From the IMG/VR virus record IMGVR_UViG_3300033149_000908, positions 1 through 28,299 of that record: a stretch of DNA of 28,299 bases. One strand, written 5' to 3'. The notes below the pieces were generated by a model. It saw only the letters and a list, made by a program, of their open reading frames with translations. It was not told the DNA's origin and searched no databases. Below are positions 1-6,470 of the stretch, in pieces. Position 1 is the stretch's first letter, and every line of letters starts with the position of its first letter. The stretch comes from a virus. The translations under genes and the position numbers were made by a program.

Positions 1-1124
1 CTGATTTTGATTACACTCACTATTCTGTTACTCGTATTCCTGTCAACAAATTACCTGATGGTTTTATGGACGCAGGTCAAATTGGTCGTGCCAAGGCTAC
101 AGTTCACGCTGGTATCTATCAAATGGAATATGGTGCTGTATTTACCACCGACAGCCAAGGATTCTTTAAACGTAGTCTTATCGAAGGCTGTACAACAAAC
201 CCCAAGGAACCAGTCACTCTGCCACACTCTGGCGAAGTAGTGTTCGAGGCATCTTTGAAGGGTGACACCAACAAGAAGTATGTGTTTGGTGTTGACCCTG
301 CGTCTGAGGTGGATAACTTTAGCATTGTTGTTATGGAGGTTAATTCAGACCACAGAAAGGTTGTACATTGCTGGACCACCAACAGAAAATCACACAAAGA
401 AAAGTTAAAGTCTAAACTTGTTGATGAAGATGATTTTTATTCTTATTGTGCAAAAAAGATCAGGGAATTAATGAAGTCGTTTCCGTGTGCTGAGATCGCT
501 ATGGATGCTCAGGGTGGCGGTATTGCTGTCATGGAGGCGTTGCACGACAAAGACAAGATACCAGCGGGAGAACTACCGATATGGCCCGTTATCGAGGAAA
601 AGGCCAAGGACACAGACGATCACCCCGGACTTCATATTTTGCGGATGTGTCAGTTTGCCAAGTATGATTGGCTGGCGGAAGCGAATCACGGATTAAGAAA
701 AGACTTTGAAGATAAGATTGTGCTTTTCCCATATTTTGACACTGCTAGTCTTGGTATTGCTCTAGAGGTAGACAAGTCTGTCGGAAGAAAGTACGACACC
801 TTGGAAGACTGTGTTATGGAGATCGAAGAACTCAAGAATGAGTTATCTATGATTGTTATAACGCAGACAAATACGGGCCGAGAACGATGGGACACCCCAG
901 AGGTAAAAACTGGTGCGGGCAGAAAGAGTAGACTCAGAAAGGATAGGTACTCTTCTTTGATTATGGCTAATATGTCTGCTCGAAGTTTGCTTGTGGAAAA
1001 AACCACATTGGAAACTGGTGCTTTTGGCGGCTTTGCGGATGGTTCACCGTCATTTAGTGGCGTTGGTGAAAAATTGTTTCAGGGTCCAGCTTGGTTCGTG
1101 GAAAAAACGCAGGATATTTATTAG
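1..1124 (+). CDS. terL: Terminase large subunit, C-terminal part (5' truncated by window)
   Basis: The frame is open from base 3 to the stop at 1122-1124, so the gene begins upstream of the window and the first in-frame ATG at 66 is internal. What remains is mainly the RuvC/RNase H-like nuclease domain that cuts packaged concatemeric DNA. Three acidic residues expected for the metal site are visible: Asp in FGVDPAS (codon 294-296), Asp in IAMDAQGGG (codon 504-506) and Asp in RLRKDRYSSLIMAN (codon 942-944). The ATPase half with Walker motifs lies outside the window. Position directly before the portal gene is typical. Identification rests on these motifs and gene order; the family is well established. 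The stop is followed after one base by the TTGTGTAT octamer. Confidence 0.9.
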   Translation, partial: DFDYTHYSVTRIPVNKLPDGFMDAGQIGRAKATVHAGIYQMEYGAVFTTDSQGFFKRSLIEGCTTNPKEPVTLPHSGEVVFEASLKGDTNKKYVFGVDPASEVDNFSIVVMEVNSDHRKVVHCWTTNRKSHKEKLKSKLVDEDDFYSYCAKKIRELMKSFPCAEIAMDAQGGGIAVMEALHDKDKIPAGELPIWPVIEEKAKDTDDHPGLHILRMCQFAKYDWLAEANHGLRKDFEDKIVLFPYFDTASLGIALEVDKSVGRKYDTLEDCVMEIEELKNELSMIVITQTNTGRERWDTPEVKTGAGRKSRLRKDRYSSLIMANMSARSLLVEKTTLETGAFGGFADGSPSFSGVGEKLFQGPAWFVEKTQDIY

Positions 1125-1125
1125 A

Positions 1126-1133
1126 TTGTGTAT
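1126..1133 (+). promoter_or_regulatory. Putative late promoter octamer TTGTGTAT, copy 1 (portal)
   Basis: Exact TTGTGTAT one base after the terminase stop and 54 bases before the portal ATG. It is one of six identical copies that precede genes in this window. No convincing sigma-70 -35 box is seen upstream. Promoter function is inferred from placement. Confidence 0.6.
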
Positions 1134-1135
1134 AG

Positions 1136-1170
1136 CAATGTAATCGACAATCATATCGTCAATTGTATTG
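1136..1170 (+). other. Imperfect hairpin in portal leader
   Basis: Two 16-base arms around a CAT loop (1152-1154) pair at 14 of 16 positions, counting two G-U pairs; the mismatches are C-A and A-C. It lies directly after promoter copy 1 and just upstream of the AAAGGAAA ribosome binding region at 1172-1179. No T-run follows, so it is not an intrinsic terminator. It could shape the 5' end or the access of ribosomes to the portal message. Confidence 0.4.
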
Positions 1171-1187
1171 CAAAGGAAACAATCTAA

Positions 1188-3311
1188 ATGTCTAAAGACC
1201 CTCTTTATCAAACGTGGGCAAGCGATGCCGAAAAAGACAAAATAACCAACAATGTTAACCTAGAGGGTTATGATGGAGTAGTATATAAGTCGGAAGCTCA
1301 TGGAATTGGGCCTTACTACGGCGGTAGAAAGCAGACTTATCTAGATATTGAGCCAAACAGAAATGTTCGGCCATCTTTTGATCGTGGCGACTATGACGCC
1401 TTTCGTCCGGGCGAAGCCATACCTCAACGCCAAAAGAAGATTATTGCTGCATGTATGCAGGCTTATGATCGCGTTGGCATTATCCGTAATGTTATTGACT
1501 TGATGGGTGATTTTGCCAGTCAGGGATTGGTGCTTGTTCATCCAAATAAAACAATTGAAAAATTTTATAGAAAATGGTTTAATCAGGTCAACGGATATGA
1601 AAGATCTGAGAGGTTTCTAAACTATCTTTACAGATGTGGAAACGTCATTGTAAAACGCAGAACTGCTAAACTAGATAGAAAAAAAGAAGCCGAATTAAAG
1701 CGTGCTGCTGGTGCCGACATTGTTATTGACCCTAAAAAGGTTCCACGCAGAGAAATTCCTTGGATGTATGATTTTTTGAATCCTACTGCTGTAGATATTA
1801 GCGATGCGGGTATGTTGGCTGTTGGCAAGCCTAGTTTCTATCTAAATATTTCCAAGTATACCCAGCAAGCCCTGATAAAAACCGCCACTACGAATGAGGC
1901 TGTTTTTAAAACATTGCCCAAGGATCTACAGAAACAGGTGCAGAATGGCGAAAGAAGGATTCCTCTAGATCCTAATAATACCTTCTTTTTCCACTATAAA
2001 AAAGACGATTGGCTGCTTTGGGCTAACCCAATGATTTATGCTATTCTGGACGATGTACGTATGTTGCAGAAAATGCAGTTGGCTGATTTGGCGGCTTTGG
2101 ATGGTACGATTAGTCAGGTTAGATTGTGGACCGTTGGCGACTATGACCATAAGATTGTTCCAACAAAGGCGGGTCTTCAGAAGATCAGAGACATTCTTGC
2201 CAGCAACGTTGGCGGTGGCACGATGGATTTGGTTTGGGGTCCAGAGCTTAAATTTACAGAAAGTAATTCTCAAGCCTACAAGTTCTTAGGATCTGAGAAA
2301 TATCAACCAGTTCTTACCAGTATCTATGCTGGACTTGGAATTCCTCCGACTCTTACCGGTGCCTCTGGTGCTAGTGGTGGTTATACCAATAACTACGTTT
2401 CTCTAAAAACCCTTATTGAAAGATTAGAGTATGGCCGGGAGATATTGGCACAGTTTTGGAAGCAGGAAATAGAGTACGTCAGAAAAGCTATGGGCTTCAG
2501 ACTTCCTGCTGAAATTCACTTTGATAGTATTATACTCTCTGATGAGTCTGCACAGAAGAAATTGCTTATGGACCTGACCGATAGGGGAATTCTGTCTGAT
2601 GAAACCTTGCTTGAGAGATTTAGAGAATTGCCAAGTATTGAAAGGGTTCGCGTGAGACGAGAGGAAAGAGATCGTAACGATCCTAAAACCCCCAACAAGG
2701 CGGGTCCATACCATAATCCTCATCACAAAGAGGATATGGCGAAAATTGGTATTACCAAGGATGTTCTTGATTCTGAAGAGTATTTTGAACAAATAGGTTT
2801 ACCATATGAGGAAAAAGAGGAGGTTGAAGTAAAACCCTCTGGTCCTAATCAGAAAAAGAGCGAACCTGTTAATGAACCCGGAAGACCGCCACTCGCCCCG
2901 GATAACCAACCAAGAAAGCAGCGGCGTGTTTTGCCCCGTAGTGGCGAACCTACTTCCGCTGTGTTGTGGGGTATAGAGGCTCAAGAGAAGATATCGGAGG
3001 TTATGACCCCTATTGCCTGCACTCACTTTGGAAAGGCGGACGCTCGTGCCTTGAGTAAATCCCAAGTTGAGGAATTGGAGTATCTTAAGCTATGTATATT
3101 CACTGGTATGGAGCCCATGATTGAGGTTACACCGGAGATTATACAAGAGGTTTTACAATCTAATACTAAGCCTAGTAAGGCATTTGAAGATATGGTTGAT
3201 GGCAAAGCCACCACCTTTAATAGCGTTAGACAAAGAAAGCCTAACACATCTGAAATGCGTCATATTTACGCTTCTTCATTCGCGGAAATATTCTGCTTTT
3301 GGTCAAATTAA
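1188..3311 (+). CDS. Portal protein
   Basis: A 707-residue protein directly downstream of TerL, in the size range of phage portal proteins. The portal is the dodecameric ring at one capsid vertex through which DNA enters and to which the neck attaches. The first ~500 residues look like a portal core, with segments such as DRVGIIRNVIDLMGDFASQG and later GLGIPPTLTGASGASGGYTN, a pattern seen in portals of this type. After about residue 490 the protein becomes charged and low in complexity, with a Pro/Lys/Arg-rich linker around residues 540-590, then a separate ~110-residue C-terminal segment of unknown role. The ATG at 1188 is preceded by a modest GGAAA site. It appears to be transcribed from its own promoter octamer and separated from the protease gene by another. 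Confidence 0.85.
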   Translation: MSKDPLYQTWASDAEKDKITNNVNLEGYDGVVYKSEAHGIGPYYGGRKQTYLDIEPNRNVRPSFDRGDYDAFRPGEAIPQRQKKIIAACMQAYDRVGIIRNVIDLMGDFASQGLVLVHPNKTIEKFYRKWFNQVNGYERSERFLNYLYRCGNVIVKRRTAKLDRKKEAELKRAAGADIVIDPKKVPRREIPWMYDFLNPTAVDISDAGMLAVGKPSFYLNISKYTQQALIKTATTNEAVFKTLPKDLQKQVQNGERRIPLDPNNTFFFHYKKDDWLLWANPMIYAILDDVRMLQKMQLADLAALDGTISQVRLWTVGDYDHKIVPTKAGLQKIRDILASNVGGGTMDLVWGPELKFTESNSQAYKFLGSEKYQPVLTSIYAGLGIPPTLTGASGASGGYTNNYVSLKTLIERLEYGREILAQFWKQEIEYVRKAMGFRLPAEIHFDSIILSDESAQKKLLMDLTDRGILSDETLLERFRELPSIERVRVRREERDRNDPKTPNKAGPYHNPHHKEDMAKIGITKDVLDSEEYFEQIGLPYEEKEEVEVKPSGPNQKKSEPVNEPGRPPLAPDNQPRKQRRVLPRSGEPTSAVLWGIEAQEKISEVMTPIACTHFGKADARALSKSQVEELEYLKLCIFTGMEPMIEVTPEIIQEVLQSNTKPSKAFEDMVDGKATTFNSVRQRKPNTSEMRHIYASSFAEIFCFWSN

Positions 3312-3328
3312 ACCCCCTTTCTTATTTT

Positions 3329-3336
3329 TTGTGTAT
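3329..3336 (+). promoter_or_regulatory. Putative late promoter octamer TTGTGTAT, copy 2 (protease-MCP operon)
   Basis: Exact octamer 17 bases after the portal stop, preceded by a T-rich run. Only 23 bases separate it from the ATG at 3360, so the leader would be very short. It would drive protease-scaffold, decoration and capsid genes, which have no further copy between them. Confidence 0.6.
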
Positions 3337-3359
3337 TATTGGATATGGAGAATCCAAAT

Positions 3360-4838
3360 ATGAATATACCTATTTATCAATCTGAAATAAATGATGGTTT
3401 AGCAGATCAAATACAGAACAACTCTGTGGCCTGCTACGCCATCGCGGAATCTAATGCTAAACCTTCACCGGAAGCTGTAGAAAAACTGCAAAAAATATTG
3501 GCAGAAGGTAGAGATAGTGGTGAGCTTGCATTAGCCGAGAATAAGGGTCAGATAGATTTATTTTATCTAAAATCCATCTTGGTAAGCACTGGCTGGAATA
3601 AAAACGATGATGTTTTTGATCCAAAAGAATTGTGGGAAGCAAGACATACACCAGAAGACAAGCCGTTTAACTTTATGCACGATGAGAATGACATTATTGG
3701 TCATATCACTGCAAATGAAGTGGTTGATTTTGATGGTAATCCTGTGGATCAAAATTCGGAAGAAATCCCCGGTCAATTCAACATCCTCACTTCTGCTGTA
3801 ATCTACACTGAATGGTCTGATCCTGACCGCAGGTCTAGAATACAAAACCTAGTTCAAGAAATAGAAGAAAACAAATGGTTTGTTAGTATGGAATGTCTTT
3901 TTCCAAACTTTGATTACGCCTTAGCAAAAGATGGCGAATTTAGAGTTATCAGACGGAACGAGGCTTCTGCATTCTTGACTAAGCATTTAAGGTCATACGG
4001 AGGTGATGGAAAGTACGAAGACTACCAAGTGGGAAGACTGTTAAGAAACTTATCGTTCTCTGGTAAAGGCTTAGTTTCCAAACCCGCAAACCCACGAAGT
4101 ATAATTCTGGAAGGAAATGATTTTTTTGACGAATCTCAATCTAAAGTTTTATCTTTATCTTCACTAAAGGAGAAGAATATGTCTGATAATTACGAAAAGC
4201 AGGTTGATGACCTGCGTGCTGAGTTGGCAGAAGCTAAAGCTGCTAACGAGGCTCTTAAAGAGAAAGTTGTTGCCGAGCAACAGGCTGAATTTGAAGAAAA
4301 AATTCAGAGTCTCGAAGCTACAATCGCAAGTTTGTCTGAAAAGGTTTCAGAACAAGCCGCTGCGAATGAAACTCTTGCCAAATCTTTGGAAGAAGCACAA
4401 GAAGCTATGGCTGCTAAAGACGAAGATATGAAGAAGAAAATGGAAGAGTTGAAGGAAATGAAAAAGAAAGAAGCTATGTATAAGCGAAAGGCAGAGCTTG
4501 AAGAAGCTGGTTTTGACGCTGAAGAGGCTTCCGCAACCGTTGCTGAATTTGAGTTGGTTGACGACGAAACATTCAGTAAAATTGTTGCCATGATGAAAAA
4601 GAAGGCTGGCGACAAAAAAATGGAGAAAGAGGAAGCTCTTAAGGAAAAAGCATCTGAGCAGGCTGAAGAAGAAGAAGTTGATTCTGCTGAAGCAAGCGAA
4701 GAAATTTTGGACGATGTTGAAACATCTCCAGAAGTTGCTGTTGCAGAGGCTATGGGCGAGGAAGATCCCGCTCAAAATCTTCGTGCCGTGGCTTCAGAAT
4801 GGATCGGTTCTGTTCTTGGTCAAAAAGAAAACAACTAG
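3360..4838 (+). CDS. Prohead maturation protease fused to scaffold domain
   Basis: A 492-residue protein with two parts. Residues ~1-260 resemble a capsid maturation serine protease: the likely catalytic His107 sits in FNFMHDENDIIGHI and the likely Ser176 in WFVSMECLFPNF, followed by the closing motif KGLVSKPANPRSI that is common at the end of this domain. Residues ~274-440 are a highly charged Glu/Lys/Ala coiled coil typical of internal scaffolds, then an acidic tail. The ATG at 3360 was chosen because GGAG at 3347-3350 lies nine bases upstream; the in-frame TTG at 3339 and ATG at 3345 lack a spaced site and lie almost on the promoter octamer. The protease would cleave scaffold and possibly capsid during head maturation. 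The exact protease family was not proven. Confidence 0.85.
   Translation: MNIPIYQSEINDGLADQIQNNSVACYAIAESNAKPSPEAVEKLQKILAEGRDSGELALAENKGQIDLFYLKSILVSTGWNKNDDVFDPKELWEARHTPEDKPFNFMHDENDIIGHITANEVVDFDGNPVDQNSEEIPGQFNILTSAVIYTEWSDPDRRSRIQNLVQEIEENKWFVSMECLFPNFDYALAKDGEFRVIRRNEASAFLTKHLRSYGGDGKYEDYQVGRLLRNLSFSGKGLVSKPANPRSIILEGNDFFDESQSKVLSLSSLKEKNMSDNYEKQVDDLRAELAEAKAANEALKEKVVAEQQAEFEEKIQSLEATIASLSEKVSEQAAANETLAKSLEEAQEAMAAKDEDMKKKMEELKEMKKKEAMYKRKAELEEAGFDAEEASATVAEFELVDDETFSKIVAMMKKKAGDKKMEKEEALKEKASEQAEEEEVDSAEASEEILDDVETSPEVAVAEAMGEEDPAQNLRAVASEWIGSVLGQKENN
4179..4838 (+). CDS. Nested in-frame scaffold protein
   Basis: Inside the protease gene, AAAGGAG at 4166-4172 stands six bases before an in-frame ATG at 4179. 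This would give a separate 219-residue protein made only of the coiled-coil scaffold and its acidic tail (MSDNYEKQVDDLRAELAEA at its start). The ribosome binding site matches those of the decoration and capsid genes, which fits the high copy number needed for scaffold. Such nesting is known for lambda C/Nu3. Expression from this start is inferred, but signal quality and domain boundary agree well. Confidence 0.8.
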   Translation: MSDNYEKQVDDLRAELAEAKAANEALKEKVVAEQQAEFEEKIQSLEATIASLSEKVSEQAAANETLAKSLEEAQEAMAAKDEDMKKKMEELKEMKKKEAMYKRKAELEEAGFDAEEASATVAEFELVDDETFSKIVAMMKKKAGDKKMEKEEALKEKASEQAEEEEVDSAEASEEILDDVETSPEVAVAEAMGEEDPAQNLRAVASEWIGSVLGQKENN

Positions 4839-4865
4839 TTATTCAAACTCAAAGGAGAATTAATA

Positions 4866-5357
4866 ATGGCTCTCAAACAAGATAGATCTACTCTGGCAAC
4901 AGACATCTCTTACTTCATGAATGAAGTTGCAGAACGAGGTGGGGTTGTCGCACATGGTACTGCTGGTAGCGGTGCTTCAATGGATAACGGTAACGCTGTT
5001 GTTACCTATGCTGCTGACGCCTCTGGTGTTGTTCCAGTTGGGCTGTTGATTAACGATATGGTTAACATTGACCTGACTCGTCAACACTTGAATCAGCACA
5101 AAGATGAAGTTCAGAAGGGCGGCAAAGTCACTCTTCTCCGTAAGGGTTGGGTTGTAACCGATGCCTTGGAAGGCACTGCTCCTAATCAGGGCGATTTGGC
5201 TTACCTTGGTCACAGTGGCAACTTGGCAACAAGTAACATCGTATCTGATGACGCTGATGATGACGGTTCTACCCGTATTGTTGGTCGCTTCTTGAGCGAT
5301 GTTGATCAGTACGGTTACGCCAAGGTCTTCATCGACCTCCCTAACACTAACCTCTAA
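4866..5357 (+). CDS. Head decoration / capsid-stabilising protein
   Basis: A 163-residue beta-rich protein between scaffold and capsid genes, the usual place for head decoration (lambda gpD-like position) proteins. It shows a conserved-looking core with GVVPVGLLINDMVNIDLTRQ and GGKVTLLRKGWVVTD, then an acidic loop (DDADDDG) and a C-terminal strand region. AAAGGAG at 4851-4857 sits eight bases before the ATG, a very strong site consistent with an abundant virion protein. No octamer precedes it, so it should be co-transcribed with the protease and capsid genes. The role is inferred from context and general character, not from a catalytic motif. Confidence 0.75.
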   Translation: MALKQDRSTLATDISYFMNEVAERGGVVAHGTAGSGASMDNGNAVVTYAADASGVVPVGLLINDMVNIDLTRQHLNQHKDEVQKGGKVTLLRKGWVVTDALEGTAPNQGDLAYLGHSGNLATSNIVSDDADDDGSTRIVGRFLSDVDQYGYAKVFIDLPNTNL

Positions 5358-5383
5358 TTTAAACAACTAAAGGAGAAGAAATA

Positions 5384-6427
5384 ATGTCATACAACAGACC
5401 TACACCTGAATTCATCGAACTGCTGAAACAGTCTGGTGATTCTGATAAATCGGTTGCAATGCAAGCCCAGCGAGAAATCGCAAAGGCTTTGGAAACACCT
5501 TTGCGTAAGGGTGTTTTGTTTGGAGATGTTGTTCGCGGTATCTACGAGGCTATGCCTCTTGAGCCCGGAGCGTCACCTGAGTTCCCATTGGATCTCTTGG
5601 CACCCGGAACCGAGATTGATCACGTCGCCTTCACTAATCCCGGTAACGGACGTATTCCTGAGCGTCACGTTGAAGGTGATTACGTCATGGTTAACACCTA
5701 CGGTATCACAAGCTCGATTGACTTCTTGCTTCGATACGCTAGGGAAGCTAACTGGGGCGTTGTTAGTCGAGCTATGCAAGTTCTGGAATCGTCCTTCGTT
5801 AAGAAGATCAACGATGACGGATGGCACACTTTGCTGGCTGCTGCCGTAGACCGTAACATCTTGGTTTACGATGGCGATGCTGGTGCTGGTCAGTTTACCA
5901 AGCGATTGGTGAGCTTGATGAAGACTGTTATGCGTCGAAATGGTGGTGGTAACAGCGTTACTGCTCCCGGTCGATTGACTGATCTTTACATGTCGCCAGA
6001 AGCTATCGAAGATATCCGCAACTGGGGTGTCGATCAGCTTGACGAAGTTTCCCGTCGTGAAATCTACACAGCATCGGATGATGGTGCTTCTTTGACACGA
6101 GTGTTTGGTGTCAATCTTCACGACCTGTTTGAGTTCGGTGACGGACAGGAGTATCAAGAATACTTCATCAACGATTTGGGTGGTTCTATCGAATCAAACG
6201 ATGTTGAGTTGGTTATTGGTCTTGATCAATCCGCTAACGACTCGTTCGTTATGCCTGTCAAGAAGGAAGTTGAGATCTTTGAAGATCCCGCACTTCACCG
6301 TCATCAGCGACAAGGCTACTACGGCTGGGAAGAATCATCGCTGGCTCGTTCTAAGAACGAATACGGTAGATTATTCGAGAAAAGCCGCTTCGGAAGAGGC
6401 GGCTTTTTTTCTGTTAATTGTGTATAA
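5384..6427 (+). CDS. Major capsid protein (with probable abnormal C-terminal extension)
   Basis: A 347-residue protein directly after the decoration gene, with AAAGGAG at 5369-5375 eight bases before ATG. Size, order and strong initiation support the HK97-fold major capsid role, the shell subunit of the head. The N-terminal segment (MSYNRPTPEFIELLKQSG) and the dense middle (FTNPGNGRIPERHVEGDYV, RIFGVNLHDL-like strand near 6100) suit a capsid protein. The last ~16 codons are odd: they run through a perfect intrinsic terminator (6382-6410) and the promoter octamer (6418-6425) before the TAA at 6425-6427. An out-of-frame TAG at 6367-6369 lies just before the terminator, so a one-base indel or stop loss is a plausible explanation; the natural C-terminus may be near NEYG. 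Confidence 0.88.
   Translation: MSYNRPTPEFIELLKQSGDSDKSVAMQAQREIAKALETPLRKGVLFGDVVRGIYEAMPLEPGASPEFPLDLLAPGTEIDHVAFTNPGNGRIPERHVEGDYVMVNTYGITSSIDFLLRYAREANWGVVSRAMQVLESSFVKKINDDGWHTLLAAAVDRNILVYDGDAGAGQFTKRLVSLMKTVMRRNGGGNSVTAPGRLTDLYMSPEAIEDIRNWGVDQLDEVSRREIYTASDDGASLTRVFGVNLHDLFEFGDGQEYQEYFINDLGGSIESNDVELVIGLDQSANDSFVMPVKKEVEIFEDPALHRHQRQGYYGWEESSLARSKNEYGRLFEKSRFGRGGFFSVNCV
6382..6410 (+). terminator. Intrinsic (rho-independent) terminator at end of capsid gene
   Basis: A 10-bp stem (arms 6382-6391 and 6396-6405, one G-U pair) closes a GGAA tetraloop, which is a GNRA type, and the 3' arm runs into seven consecutive T (6404-6410). It is a textbook terminator between the head operon and the first fibre gene. 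Unusually, the annotated capsid reading frame extends through it. Confidence 0.9.
6418..6425 (+). promoter_or_regulatory. Putative late promoter octamer TTGTGTAT, copy 3 (first fibre gene)
   Basis: Exact octamer directly after the terminator and 45 bases before the ATG at 6471. It overlaps the last codons and stop of the capsid ORF. Here the downstream bases make a TATAAT, but the other five copies do not, so the octamer itself seems to be the conserved element. Confidence 0.6.
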
Positions 6428-6470
6428 TGTGTTGAGTGAGTTTGTTTGACAATTAAACGAGAGAACAAAT

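Noticed and set aside
3339-3347. Upstream starts (TTG 3339, ATG 3345) for the protease gene
   Set aside because: They sit almost on the promoter octamer and lack a spaced ribosome site, whereas ATG 3360 has GGAG nine bases upstream.
4347-4775. Antisense Phe/Leu/His-rich frame opposite the scaffold
   Set aside because: It is the antisense image of Lys/Glu codons in the coiled coil and has no start signal.
6423-6428. TATAAT resembling a sigma-70 -10 box in promoter copy 3
   Set aside because: Only this copy has it; the other five diverge after the shared octamer and no good -35 box is spaced upstream, so the octamer is the better-supported element.
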